A stretch of DNA of 64,000 nt, from NCBI GenBank assembly GCA_003255065.1, contig QAOA01008311.1:333976-397975 (forward strand), in the 5' to 3' direction. A program made the translations under genes and the position numbers. The notes below the pieces were generated by a model. That model was not told the origin of the DNA. It ran no database searches and was given only the letters and a program-made list of their open reading frames with translations. The stretch comes from Cercis canadensis. Taxonomy: Eukaryota > Streptophyta > Magnoliopsida > Fabales > Fabaceae. Positions 46,137-59,329 of the stretch are shown in pieces (the stretch's first letter is position 1; each line of letters opens with the position of its first letter).

Positions 46137-48689
46137 TCATGGAGATGCTAATAACCGCTTAATACCAGTTTTCTGCTCTGATGTAAGCCTGGAGGGGAAC
46201 TTGATATTGAACTTGATTCTCAAGTTTCCCTTTTTAGAAGGTTCTTTGGGAATGGGCATACCCTCTCCTTTAACAACTTCTTCATGTGAGGGACTGACGA
46301 TGGAATTGATGGGGACTGTAAGATTCCGCCCATCGAGGGTTGTCAGCTGTGCTGTATAACCTGTCAGAGCTTCTACAAGAGATATCTTCTGGGTGACAAC
46401 AAGATCGTTGCCATCCCTCTTGAAGACACCATGAGGTTTCTCATCAATAATAAAGATGAGATCTGATGGTATAATCCCTCTCTGTTCATTTCCCTTCTCT
46501 GGGAAAGTTATTTTTGTTCCTTTCTTCCAACCTGGCTTGACCTCAATTGTAAGAATTTCCTCTACTGTGCCGGGCCTCCTACACAAGAAGAAAACATATA
46601 GTAGACCAACCAGTCATTGTCACAAATAATTTCAAAGACTTAAGTTCCAAGGAGGGAGTGCTTAAAAGTGCAAAAGGGATGAAATATGAATGTATACTTA
46701 ATTAAGCAGATAGTTTTTGATGAAATAATTAACCAATAACCAGTTATTGACACAGCCAACTTGCACATAGTCAACACTGAACTCCAGTTAGTCCACCATA
46801 ATCAAATCCTTCAGCAGACATACAAATTTACATAATCAATGACCAGCAAAAGCCCAAAATCTTCCTAACTAAACCATTGAGTTTAGATATAATCCAAATA
46901 ATCAAATGGTTTCAGCACACAAGGTTGCGCAACCACCAACCTCAGAATGCCAAGAAATAAGGCAAGCTATGCCTACAAAGTGATCATTAATCTACTGTAC
47001 ACATCTCATTGAAGTTTTAAAACAGAATACTACTACTGGAAATAGACAGTCAGAAAGCAACTAAAACATGTTTACAAAGTCTACTATTTATTTAATTATT
47101 AAAGCTCCATGATCCATGTGAGCGTAGGCTGCTTCTGTTGCCAATGGCCATTACAGATTACAGGGTGGGACCACTCCAAAATCCATAAGACCTCCACCTC
47201 TCTCTCTCTCTCTCTCTCTCTGTGCGAGACACACACACACACTCACTTAGCCACCAAATGTAAAACCGAAGAAGTTCTCTAGCAGTAACTGTTCAAGGAT
47301 TATTGTAACTTTGTTATACAGCCTCTTCAAAGCTACCTCTTTCAACAAAACTCTAAACCCTCTTTAAACATTGCTGAAAGAGACCATCAAATTGATATGA
47401 AACCTTCTCTTGTTGCAGCTCCATACTCCCTAAAACATAAATTTAACCTCAGACCCTGCTCACCGATGAATACTAAATTTTCATATACATTTTGGGACAA
47501 TTGCANAGAAGTTCTCTAGCAGTAACTGTTCAAGGATTATTGTAACTTTGTTATACAGCCTCTTCAAAGCTACCTCTTTCAACAAAACTCTAAACCCTCT
47601 TTAAACATTGCTGAAAGAGACCATCAAATTGATATGAAACCTTATCTTGTTGCAGCTCCATACTCCCTAAAACATAAATTTAACCTCAGACCCTGCTCAC
47701 CGATGAATACTAAATTTTCATACACATTTTGGGACAATTGCAAACCCTTAAATCATAATCTTCCGAAACTATAGGGAATCCCAAGTTCCACATTTCTCTC
47801 AAGAAGATTCCAAAACTGATAAAAATATTTCCTGAAATTTGTCATATGCCATCTCGTGAATCGATCATCGCTCAAAATATAAGAAAATTAAAATAAAAAA
47901 AAGTACTGTTCAAAAAAAGCATACAACTATAAGACCAGCATTACTCACTTGACTGACTATAAAAGCTATCTCCCTTGAAGTGAGTGTATCTAACAAGCCC
48001 CACACTGAATAGTTTTCTAGTCGAAAAAGTTCCTGCTACCTATGTAAAGAAGTCATTCTCAGTAATTTTAACTCCGTGGGACTTTGCCTATAATTGCAAG
48101 GGCCCACATTTTAGTCAAAATGTTTTAGATGACAATAAATTATACTAATTTTCATTGAAAGCCATTTAATTTCATTAAATGGTTAACTAACCTGGCGGGT
48201 TAAAACAAAACAGGCTGAGTTTGACTGGGTTTGACCTAGTTGTATGCTTATCCAGTCTGTTTGGTAATCTGAACCAGAAACAGGTTCAGTTCACTGGGTT
48301 ACCAGTCGAATGGTTTAATAACTATGAGTTCAGTGAGCGAGCACCAGTCACATAAAATTGATAAAAAAAATTACAGAGTTCAGTGCAAGCCGTTAATAAC
48401 TATAGCACAAAGGGAAAATTTCATGAAATGGGAATCATTTATGACTGGCATTCATTGGCTGACATTTATTATCTGTACAAACTTTTGAATTCATGTCGGG
48501 ATTGCTAGAAATTTATTAAAAGATATGCCAATCAGATCAGCATCCCTGACTAATAACAATTCACAATCTCACTAAACACATTGAAACAACTTGCCTTACC
48601 AACAGGCACCGAGATATTACATATAAAACTTATAATTATTTATATGTCAAAAAAATATCTGAGTCAGTATGGTGATCATGTGTATGTGA

Positions 48690-48729
<40 letters not shown>

Positions 48730-50984
48730 ATGCCTGCATGAAAATATTTGTTTTGAGACAAAACACACATGGATATAAATTATGACTCAAGGTCTAAACT
48801 AGATGTGATGACTGAGATAAATACCCAGTTTCTTTGCACCAAGTTATTGCCAAGATCCAAATATTGCACTCCAGATATGGGACCTAAAGGCATGATCAAA
48901 AACTTTTCATTGACTCTCAAAACTAGACACCTTATCATGAAACTACACAGTACACACATAAATAATTCACCTACCAATCCTAATATATCCTATAACTGAC
49001 TTAGTAGGATTCCAAAACAACTCTCTAGCCACATGGGACCAGTCTTCATCCAGCTTAAAACCATTTGAAAGTTGAAACACCAAAAGTCTCATCTGCAGTT
49101 GCTAGAAAAAGTGACATTTGAATTCCTTAGCGATGTACATATATCTAATATATCTCTACTGCATTAATAACATAAACCAGGAAGGTCATGAGATGAATAC
49201 TTCTCAACTTAACTTGGCCTCAATCAGGGTCCACAAGGCATTTCTCAATATTGACCATTCAAGGTCTTAGATGTACTCACCAACAACATGCTATCATAAA
49301 TGACCTTCCTCTATGCACAATGAGCTTCAAACCTTTTAGAAATGAATTCCTTTTCTTTTTATCGGACATTAATAAACAATCCTTTATCCTTTCTCCAGCT
49401 TTGCAGGTTCTGTAAACCTCCACATTAACATCCTTGTTTAGTTATAGATTCATTTTCCTCAATATTTTGTTTCTCATGTATCCAACATTAGGTCCTTAAG
49501 AAACAAAGATAGTCCCGTGTTAACACTTCCATTTTCATCAGGTACAACCTTGAAGAAAATCAAGCAGGTATAATGATGAACAAGGAGCTAAATATATGGA
49601 TATCATGATGGATGATATCATGACAAACCAACCCACTCACGCATAAATCCAAGATTCAATAACAGTATAAAAGTTTTCATAAAACATGGAGAAATAAATT
49701 ACAAAAGGAACAACTGGTAGCAACATACAGTGATTCCTTTTTTGAACTTCCTTTTCTAGAATACCATTAGCAGTATAACCACATCTGAAATTGATAAAAT
49801 TCTTCGAAGAAAAATCGTATCATGAAGCACACTACTGAGGCCCTAAAGGACTTCTTTTCGTTTGGCCTGAGTCCCTAAAGGATAATAGTATCATAACAGC
49901 ATAAATTATCTTAACCCGTCTCAGAATCTGCCACTTCATTGGAAAGATTATCACTTTGATCATATGAAACCACAATTGTATAGTTCAACAGCAAAACAGA
50001 AAAACTAAAGTGATCAAGCGAACCAATCAGCTAACTATAGTACAAAGAATTCAAACTTTACGTGGCAGTCAGCAGTCCAATTTCACCCACGACACATTAA
50101 TTCAAATAAATTTTACATGCTGAAGTTTTTCCAGGAAAGATTTTCTTCATGAAACAGACAAGCAAAAACCGTGTAAATAAGTCAAAGTAAATAGCTCACC
50201 CACTGGCATCAGTAACATCCCTTGAAATCTTCATTTTCTTTGTAGTCCCTTTATACAATTCCTCCAAACTACATTGCAGTGATCGCTCTATGGCTGCACC
50301 TTTCCTTGGCATATTCCCAGAGCCCTCTCCAGCTCCACTCCTAAATTGAGCAAAGATATCATCAGCAAACATACTCCTGTGAAAGCTGGGCCCACCCGCA
50401 CGGCCACCCATGTCACCCATCCCACCAAACGGACTGGAAAACCCAAAAAACTCTGAGAATATATCGTCTGCGCTTCTTGGGTTGAACCGGTACATTGTAG
50501 GTCCACCATCGGACCCGCCGGAATATCCACCGGCACTGGGGGGAGGTACCTGCCCCTTCAATCCTTCCTCACCATACTGATCATACACTACTCGCTTCTG
50601 CGGATCACTCAAAACCTATCAAAAATTCAAAATTTTTAGCAAAATCCCAAACTTTTTGGTTCAATTCCGCTATTGAAATTCAAAGTTTCCCAATTTCTCA
50701 AATGTGTACTAAATGCAATCAAAATGGAGAGAAAATGAGAGATTGGATTTGATGAAGCACTACATTGAATGAGAATTGGGGGTAAATGGAGATTGGATTC
50801 GTAGTACAAAGAGACATACGTCGTAAGCTTCGGAGATTTGCTTGAATTTTGCTTCGGCCTCTTTCTTGTTGTTAGGGTTTTTATCAGGATGCCATTTCAT
50901 AGCAAGCTTTCGATAGGCTTTCTTGAGGTCATCGTCTTTGGCGCTCTTGTCTACTTGAAGAATCTTGTAGTAGTCGACGCCCAT
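46137..50984 (-). CDS. Class II (B-type) DNAJ/HSP40 co-chaperone
   Basis: Exons on the minus strand: 50984-50820, 50615-50200 and 46578-46137, giving 340 aa, the usual size for plant DnaJB proteins. The J domain ([12 protein letters not shown]..., [11 protein letters not shown]) carries HPD at residues 32-34, the motif that stimulates Hsp70 ATPase. A glycine/phenylalanine-rich linker ([16 protein letters not shown]) follows, then two beta-rich client-binding domains (for example [20 protein letters not shown]). There is no zinc finger, so it is type II. It probably acts in cytosol and nucleus, delivering clients to Hsp70. The start is the first ATG of the family-typical MGVDYY. Intron 2 is unusually long (3.6 kb) and contains microsatellites and an assembly duplication. 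Confidence 0.94.
47198..47221. repeat. (CT)n microsatellite in DNAJ intron 2
   Basis: About twelve CT units, followed by a short CA run at 47231-47241. Confidence 0.9.
47270..47742 (+). repeat. 236-bp duplication around a single N in DNAJ intron 2
   Basis: 47270-47505 and 47507-47742 match over 236 bases with two substitutions (CTTCTCTTG/CTTATCTTG and CATATAC/CATACAC), with one N at 47506. Probably two allelic contig ends placed in tandem. Confidence 0.85.
48693..48723. repeat. (GA)n microsatellite in DNAJ intron 2
   Basis: About fifteen GA units. Confidence 0.95.
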
Positions 50985-51818
50985 GCCTTTGAGTGCCTCT
51001 TCTCGCACGTTTTACGTTGCGTTTCGAATTCACCTGCGCTTCTGGCCGGAGTTTCTTACTTCTTCCACATGAAACCAGTAGAGAGTGGAAGGGAAGGGAA
51101 GCACCTCATCGACAGAACAGAAGCTGCTGTTATCTGGGCTTAAGCCCAAACATGATACACAATAATTACGCATTGGCCCAACCATGTCTTAACTCTTACG
51201 TTGTTGGCCGAAGTCTTATCATGTTAGGGCCGCGATCATCACTTCTGTTTTTCAGAAAACAAAACAACTTAAATACTTTTCAAATAAAAATAAAAATAAA
51301 TAAACAGATGCTCTTTTTTGGACCAAAAAAAAACAGATTTTGAAGATAATACATTTATTTATTTCGTTAATCAAGCTAAATCTCTAAATAATTCAAAAAA
51401 AATTCAAACAAATCCTCATGGCTTCGTATCTCCGACCTGAAAATGCAAAGAAAAACTCAAAGTAAATATTTAGCTATTACAATGAAGATTTTTTTTTTTA
51501 TGGGATAATAATTTGAACAGAGTTTCTTTGATAAAACAAATCATATTTCAATTAAAATTAAGGGAAATTTTGTGCTAAAAAAAAGGTGTAGTTAATGTGC
51601 ACCTATTGGGACTGTCCCCCCNCCCCCCCCCCCCCCCCCACAGAAAAAAAAAAAAAAATTTGAGGTTGTGTTTTGCACTTAAGTCCTGTTTTGATAAACA
51701 ACTTTATTAAGGATTTATATGAAAATGGCTTGTTGCATAAGTTTTAATGCAATAAATAGCTTAAAAATAAGTTAATTTGTGTTTGAATACTCAAATTGAA
51801 AAGTGCTTTTATATTAAA
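50985..51818. other. DNAJ promoter region and intergenic DNA
   Basis: TTC and GAA triplets occur near 51045-51075, but I see no perfect heat-shock element. A poly-C run interrupted by an N (51622) is followed by poly-A and is probably unreliable sequence. No other gene recognised. Confidence 0.35.
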
Positions 51819-51893
51819 CTAGTACTATTCTCGCGCCGATGCGTGGGCCGCCGGGTGACAGGGCACGGGCCCTAGGCAACGGGACGTGAGATA
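51819..51893 (-). mobile_element. Truncated Helitron 3' end (75 bp)
   Basis: CTAG at 51819-51822 precedes a hairpin CTCGCGCCGATGCGTGGG, and the block runs to GGGACGTGAGAT. The same 75 bases begin the longer copies at 51922 and 53927, but the match stops abruptly here. Confidence 0.65.
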
Positions 51894-51921
51894 TATAAGA
51901 AAGTTTATGCTTTTAATATTA

Positions 51922-52747
51922 CTAGTACTATTCCCGCGCTAATGCGCGGGCCACCGGGTGACAGGGCACGGGCCCTAGGCAACGGGATGTGAGATGAAAT
52001 TTAAGTAATCATAAAAGCATAAATTATATAAATCTATGTAATCTAATATACCAAGTATGAATTTCATATTTTGAACCATAGATACAATACATTAAAAGTA
52101 TCAATCATGAATGCATAATACATTTGAAAGAGTATTAAACAAATGCAGAATAAGATAATACTATATACACAAAAAATCTATGGTATATAATTTGAACTGG
52201 GAATATCAGCGTCTTTCTCTAAGTCCACACAATTTTCGTCTGATCTTAAAATTGCAACATTGCTATGCCTAATGACTTGAGATATACAAAAACACTTTGA
52301 GTATGAGTGAAGTAGTAAGTATACACAATATTTTGTTTAGGATAAACACCAATCATTATTGTATTTTTAATAACATATATTTATAACCTATGTGCACACT
52401 GCACTATATCTTGTTGCGGGCTACATGTTTTGGACCTCCACATTCGTAACGCTCCTATAATAAGTAAATGACCAAAGTACCAAACCAAACTTCTTTCAAA
52501 TTTAGGTTATGTTACAAACAATTGTATTTATTTATACCCGCACCTTATCCATTTTTCTTAGTCAATATATATCACAAGAGTATCTTATATTATACTATTT
52601 TTTACATCAAACATAGGAAAGGGAATTCCAAATTTCATTATCGATAGGAAGGAGTTTCCTATATTGATCACCTACATAAACATACTAATATTTTATTAAT
52701 AAAGTATTGACCCACAATTGTTAGTAAAATAATTTGGTTCCCATTCT
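51922..52747 (-). mobile_element. Helitron copy 1 (3' end and about 0.8 kb)
   Basis: CTAG at 51922-51925 with hairpin CCCGCGCTAATGCGCGGG is the Helitron 3' end on the minus strand. The body matches 53927-54753 at high identity up to the sequencing gap at 52748. There is no coding sequence, so it is non-autonomous. The 5' TC end is not identified. Confidence 0.65.
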
Positions 52748-52861
52748 NNNNNNNNNNNNNNNNNNNNNNNNNNNNNNNNNNNNNNNNNNNNNNNNNNNNN
52801 NNNNNNNNNNNNNNNNNNNNNNNNNNNNNNNNNNNNNNNNNNNNNNNNNNNNNNNNNNNNN
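52748..52861. other. Sequence gap (114 N)
   Basis: A run of N interrupts Helitron copy 1. The corresponding stretch of copy 2 begins at 54754. Confidence 0.99.
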
Positions 52862-53926
52862 TGGCATGAAATGGTTAAACCAAACTTCCTTATTAAACAA
52901 ATCATAAAAGCAATATAAAAGCCATAACCGATTGCACCTTAATTGACTAACCAATCCCAATTGAATCATGAATATGTGAACAACTAATGAGCTAAATCGA
53001 AGGATCCAATAATGGGAATGATTTTATGGTCTCAATTAATTATTAATTAACATAATAATACCCCTAAAAATTGATTTGAATTTTTCTCCTTCTTGTTGGC
53101 TTTTATTTATTTTCAATTTTGTAACAATTATCAAGAAATTATTTATAAGAATATCTTATTATATCAATTCGGTTTTAAAGAAGCATAATTTTAAATGCCA
53201 ATCTCCAAAATTGTAGGTTGTATTAATAATCATCAAGATCCCTCAAACATATATGAAAAAAATAGTATACTCAATTTCTTCATCTTCCATGCCCAATACA
53301 TTCTTCATCTTCCATGCTCAATTTCTTTATTATTGTCGGGTTTTTTTCCTAGATCAAAACTGTCTATGTGAAATAGTCTTTTCTGCACCATCTTTATGAA
53401 TTGAGATATTGTCATGACTATTCTTAATTGTTAATCATATATTGTTAGAAGTCAAGTAAGAAAATCATATGAAATAGAGAGATATATAATCAAAAAATAT
53501 ATTTTGAGAACCAATATTACATAAACAAATGGTGTATACGAAAGAAAATACTTTGTTAGGAGGTTTTTTCTTTTAATTTTTGGATTAATTTAATTTAATT
53601 TAATTTTTTTTAATTTTTAGCACATGTATTTAGTTATGATTTAGTCTACATACATTCCGACATGTAGGACCCTAATTAAGTAAGACAATTAAAACATTGA
53701 TTTCAAATTGATATTCATGTGCTAATTATGGAAGTTATTTAATGCCAAAAATGATTATTCATTTTTCAATTTTTTTTTATTTACAAAGCACATATGATTC
53801 ATATTATATATTATTTTTTAAATATCCTTGAATGAAAGAAATTCTCACAATCTACCACTTGTCATCGCCTTAATAGGGACACTTGTCAACTCCACATTGT
53901 GTACTCTATTTTTAATATTATATATA
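52862..53926. other. AT-rich spacer between Helitron copies
   Basis: No gene. 53145-53215 contains a unit (ATATCAATTCGGTTTTAAAG) related to the about 270-bp repeat array at 59.3-60.2 kb. Confidence 0.4.
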
Positions 53927-54753
53927 CTAGTACTATTCCCGAGCCGATGCGCGGGCCGCCAGGTGACAGGGCACGGGCCCTAGGCAACGGGACGTGAGAT
54001 GAAATTTAAGTAATCATAAAAGCATAAATTATATAAATCTATGTAATCTAATATACCAAGTATAGATTTCATATTTTGAACCATAGATACAATACATTAA
54101 AAGTATCAATCATGAATGCATAATATATTTGAAAGAGTATAAAACAAATGCAGAATAAGATAATACTATATACACAAAAAATCTATGGTATATAATTTGA
54201 ACTGGGAATGTCAGCGTCTTTCTCTAAGTCCACACGATTTTCGTTTGATCTTAAAATTGCAACATTGCTATGCCTAATGACTTGAGATATACAAATACAC
54301 TTTGAGTATGAGTAAAGTAGTAAGTATACACTATATTTTGTTTAGGATAAACACCAATCATTATTGTATTCTTTAATAACATATATTTATAACCTATGTG
54401 CACACTGCACTATATCTTGTTGCGGGCTACATGTTTTGGACCTCCACATTCGTAACGCTCCTATAATAAGTAAATGACCAAAGTACCAAACCAAACTTCT
54501 TTCAAATTTAGGTTATGTTACAAACAATTGTATTTATTTATACCCGCACCTTATCCATTTTTCTTAGTCAATATATATCACAAGAGTATCTTATATTATA
54601 CTATTTTTTACATCAAACATAGGAAAGGGAATTCCAAATTTCATTATCGATAGGAAGGAGTTTCCTATATTGATCACCTACATAAACATACTAATATTTT
54701 ATTAATAAAGTATTGACCAACAATTATTAGTAAAATAATTTGGTTCCCATTCT
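53927..54753 (-). mobile_element. Helitron copy 2
   Basis: CTAG at 53927-53930 and hairpin CCCGAGCCGATGCGCGGG mark the 3' end. The following about 825 bases duplicate 51922-52747 with few substitutions. Non-coding. Confidence 0.65.
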
Positions 54754-54889
54754 CAACTATCCTAAAAATCAACTGCCCAAAATTAAATTTTCCTATTTGT
54801 TTATCTTTAAAATAGACATGTAATGGTTCATTTTCTATTTATAATAAATGTCATATCCCAATTATTTGATTACCATTGATAATTTTTTG

Positions 54890-55157
54890 AGTAAAATATT
54901 TTTTTAGTCCTTGGAAAATGCAACCACTAACAAATTCGTTATCCNTTCGTTATCCAAAGATTTTCAATGACAAATTGGTCCTTGAATTATTATACCGTTG
55001 AATAAATTAGTCCTCCAATAGGGTCCCATTAGTGACATTTAAGGACCAATTTGTCCGACGTAATAATAATTCAATGACCAATTTGTCACCGAAAAATTTT
55101 GGAGGACAAATTTGTCAGTTGCTGCATTTTTCAAGGACTAAAAAAATGTTTTATTCT
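54890..55157. mobile_element. MITE with TTTTTTAGTCCTTG termini
   Basis: The left TTTTTTAGTCCTTGGAAAATG and right CATTTTTCAAGGACTAAAAAA ends are inverted repeats of about 40 bases including CAACCACTAACAAA/TTTGTCAGTTG. An internal inverted pair (CAAATTGGTCCTTGAA/GGACCAATTTGTC) is also present. A single N at 54945 sits between two copies of TTCGTTATCC. Confidence 0.75.
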
Positions 55158-56064
55158 AATTTTTTTTAAAAAAATGAATAATTAGTATCATAAGTACTTG
55201 ATTCATTGTTACAGTAGTCTCAGCTTGTCTACTTGTAGTAAGTAGTGCTCTTGATTGGTATGCCAATATCATCTTTGTACCCTTGAAGGCCAAAAAAAAT
55301 ATAAAATTTTTATAACATTGAGACCTATTAAGTTGATTTATAGCTCTTGCTACTAATAGGCATTACTTTTTAATAAAATTATCTAAGGTCAAAAAAAGAA
55401 AAGACTTCTCATAATATGACTCCATAGCAAATGATTGGAAATTATAATCAAATATCACTGAAAAAGAAACTTGTGTCTAAAATAAAGAAATAATCAACAA
55501 CTCATCTTTTTTAATAAAAAAACTTCATGCACTCATAGAAAATTTTAGAAATTTTTAATAAGGATACTTAATCCTTAAAGATAGCTTATTAATGTACTTT
55601 TAATTTTTAGTACTTACATTTAGTTTCTTATTTTATAGATGACTTAGGTTTAGGTTCCTTGTTGTAAGAGTTGAATTCAATAGATTCTTATAGTATATTA
55701 GTACAAAGATTGTACTTTTACAATGTCTTTGTATTTTTAAACAAACTTTGTTTTCAGAGTCATCAAAATATTAAGTACTCAAATTTTCTTTTACAATGTT
55801 TCTATAATTTCACAATTTAAGCAATGCAAAATGTTTTTAAACATGAATGAAACCATATGCTAGTAAATTGCAATTAACATACATGAATTAGCTCCTTAGT
55901 ACTCCAATCTTAACACATGAATTACTTTCACCTCCCAATTCCTTTTAAGCAAATGTCTTATATCATTAATAATACACCAATAGCAATGGAAGCTCAAATC
56001 AACAAAATCTATCAAGTGCACTGCCACTTAGGAATATGATTCACACCTAGTTTTATGATGCCTA
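55158..56064. other. AT-rich intergenic stretch
   Basis: No gene or repeat structure recognised. Confidence 0.4.
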
Positions 56065-56575
56065 TATCCTAAGAAAATATTATACCATGCCTTGCTGCAA
56101 TAAATTTAGCTTTCAAATTGGTACCCACGCCTATAGAGCCATGTAAACCACCAAGCCACCCCCTTGATGATCTCAAATAACCCCTCTAAAACATTATCTC
56201 TCTAGGTTCCCAAAACTGCCACCATTGACATTTAGCTTAATGGTCTCTATACTTGAAGACTGCCAATGTATCCATTGCACCTCTCTTTCATACGTTTTCA
56301 TTTTCTATAAAAGCTTTACTGCAAGTTACCTAGATCTTATTAACACTCACCATCAACAGAGTGTTATGCCCTTCAAAAACATCTTCATTGTGTGTTCTCC
56401 ATATCCACCACAACGTGTAATAGAAGAGAATGCAACTTCGTTATCCCTTTTCCTGTATTCCCATTTCTATAAAACCAAGCATTCAAATCTTGTTCCCAGA
56501 AGCTGCCATTTGCACCAAAACCCAAATAGACATGATTTGTAGCAGTCCCTAAGACAATGCATAAACCCAGTTCCA
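56065..56575 (-). pseudogene. Non-LTR retrotransposon (LINE) RNase H remnant
   Basis: Read on the minus strand in shifting frames: a HCLRDC-like zinc-binding RVT motif, a WWIWRTHNEDVFEG segment, then IKLNVNGGSFGN and IGVGTNLKAKFIAARHGI, which resemble the start and core of the RNase H domain in plant LINE polyproteins (KLNVDGS...GNPG, then the A-L/A-R-x-G helix). The conserved D of NVDGS is N here, and several frameshifts and stops are present, so it is dead. The open frame on the opposite strand is a shadow. Confidence 0.6.
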
Positions 56576-57231
56576 TGGGGTATCCATATGATTTTTTGTC
56601 CTAGATATTAACCAATTATACTTAGCTTTTTTTGTATAAATCCCAGTTGTGGTATTTCTATAATCATGTTTGAATATCACCACAGTGAGCAAGCAACACC
56701 TTAGAGATCTTATTTAAAATACAAACATTTTCATATCAAAGTCTTCATATTTGAATATGATAATAATTGCTAATAATACTAATAATAATGCATTTGAGGA
56801 AATGCATAGCCACAACAAGTTGAAGATCACCAGCAAAATTTATTATAAATAAGAACTTATCTAACAAAAATATATCAACCTTAACCATAATATCTATTTA
56901 AATATCAACATGAAACATCTTAATTTTTTACATTCCTAGCCAATTCTCTGAGCAATCATTTTTTAAAAAGAAAAGGAACCTAATCATGATAATGAAAAGA
57001 AAATGAATCTTTCATTTTTATTGAAACTTCTTTCATTGAATTAATCTTAAAATTTCTATCTAATTCCATATTAGTCTTATTCTTCTTATACCCTATCTTT
57101 AGAAGGTAGATTAGATGGATTAATTGAATTTATAAATTTATAAATTATACTAAAGTAGAAGAGTTACAGGAGATACTGCAATAATTTTTTTTTTCATTGT
57201 TATTCAATGATGCTTCAATTTTTTCATTTTT

Positions 57232-57919
57232 TGTTAAGAATGCACATGTGAGTGGTGTGTGAGTGTTAATAATATGATTTAAAAAAAACTCATATTAGGT
57301 AGAAAAGATAGAGTGTGATATATAATACTCGGATTGGCCCAACACTCATGAGCTTAATCTTTTGGGTCAAGTTGGTGTTAATTCAAGTATGCTATGCCAC
57401 AACTACTTACGGGCCCACACGATAGATTTTCCCCAACAACTGTTATAAAAAAAAGGAGCAGAAATGGGCCTCCATAGAGTAAGAGTGCAAATGGGCTTCC
57501 TCAAGTATTCCCGGGTTACAGAGTGGTCTCCATGTGATTTCCTAGGTGTAGAATTGAGTTCTCCTAGAAGAGGAATGTAGAGCCTCTTATTTGGTGGTGT
57601 TCTCGTAGATAACCACAAATTAGTAGAGTGGAGATGGGTTTCTCCAAAATAAAGCATATGATGGGCCTCCCATTAAGGGAGAGTTATGGATATTCACATG
57701 GGAAGGAGAGATTGTTAAGAATGCACATGTGAGTGGTGTGAGTGTTGATAATATGATATAAAAAAGTCCCACATTGGGTAGAAAAGATGAAGGAATGTGG
57801 TATATAATACTCGGATAAGCCAAGACTCATGAGCTTAAGTTTTTGGGTCAAGTTGGTGCTAATTCAAGTATGCTATGCCACATGTGCTCGCAGGCCCACA
57901 CGATAGATTCTCCCCAACA
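57232..57919 (+). mobile_element. TRIM-like miniature LTR retrotransposon
   Basis: Two direct repeats of 207 bases each (57232-57438 and 57713-57919) both start TGTTAAGAATGCACATGTG and end CCCCAACA (TG...CA). They enclose only 274 bases of non-coding DNA. A purine tract GGGAAGGAGAGA directly precedes the second repeat, as expected of a polypurine tract. T runs flank both ends and are compatible with a TTTTT target duplication. The LTRs have diverged visibly, so the insertion is old. I do not see a clear primer-binding site after the first LTR. Confidence 0.8.
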
Positions 57920-59329
57920 TTTTTTCCATCCAAAACTTCATTATTCCCTCACTTTAGTCTACACATATCGCTTTATTATCTTTGTCTTCTAATTATACAT
58001 GTAATCATTTTAGTTCACCATTTCTTCTCTTATCTTCCCATGCCATCTCTTCTTTTGTCCATGTATCATTTACTCTAATCTTCATCTCGATGTCATATTT
58101 CATTTTCCTATATGCTTATCTCAACCGCTATTCAACCTTCCCATACTTCAACAATTTGCTTTGATGCCTTTAGTACCAATTTTTATCTTTTTTCTGTGCA
58201 TCTATTTGATTCCTACTTCCTTTGTCCTACATATTTTAAAGTTTATCATCTATAATCTCTTTCCTCTATTCACAACTTCTATGTTCCCTCTCTTCTAACT
58301 AATAGTCTCTTAATAACAGTCCACAAAGAAGACTGAATTACCAATGGGAAAAGCCTTTATGAAAAATAGAGTACACTGCTAGCATCTATCTTAGTAACAT
58401 AATAAGTGTTTGCTCCAAGCATGTATATTTCAAAATATGTGCATCTGGTAGCATAAATATTAATATAATGCTGCCTTTTGTTCTTTTTGAGGTCCATCTT
58501 ATGACAAAAACTCTTTTTTATGTAGCACTACAGGAACTGACTGCATTCAGCTCATGTTGCAGAGAATTTGTTGCACAATAATTGGATCAGTGTGTGGATG
58601 GCTATTATAGTGATATTCATGGGTTTTGTGGATCTCTTAAACTTGTTATATGGTTGCTTAGAACTTCATTGATAAATTCTTTTCACATTCAGCTTATAAT
58701 TATTTCAGTACTCATAAAAAATACACTTGTAGCATTTTCATTGTTTAAAATAATACTCTAATTAATTGTGTTTGGTATGGGGATAAAGTTAAAGTTAAAG
58801 GAGAATAACTTACTTTGTTTTTTAAGTATGTTTGGTACATGGTGTAATGGATAAAGTTAAAATAGTATAGCTTATTGTTACAACATGACAAATATTACTC
58901 CATTAATTTTTCCCATTTAATTATACCAAATGTGTCCTAAATTAATGTGGCTGATCCCATGATAGCAAGTATAGCAATGCCCAGTGACTTCGATGTTATC
59001 ATCTCCATCATGATCATAGCACCTGCATAACCTTCATATGCTACCAACATAGCCACCTAGATAAAACTTTTCCGCTAGTTGTAACTACTACCAATACTAT
59101 TGTCATTGCTTTTTGTTATTACTACCACCAATGCTACTGTGTTTTTTCACTCCTCCAATATCACCAATGACACCTACTTAAATTTTATCACCATTTATTT
59201 TGTCTTATAAAAGGACTATTTTTCTTCAGGATTGTTTGTTATATTTGATTATTATAAAAGTCGAAGAGGATTAAATAGTTGTCATCCACTTCTTCTTAGT
59301 ATTTGTTTCACCTTACTTGACTAATATGA
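57920..59329. other. Intergenic stretch
   Basis: 58755-58935 has TTTGGTA-type sequence in both orientations (GTGTTTGGTATGG and TACCAAATGTGTCC), suggesting a small MITE. No gene recognised. Confidence 0.35.

Noticed and set aside
51606-51640. Poly-C run with an N
   Set aside because: Homopolymer next to an N and poly-A; most likely sequencing or assembly error, not a structural element.
56225-56542. 105-codon plus-strand frame
   Set aside because: Opposite strand of the LINE RNase H remnant.
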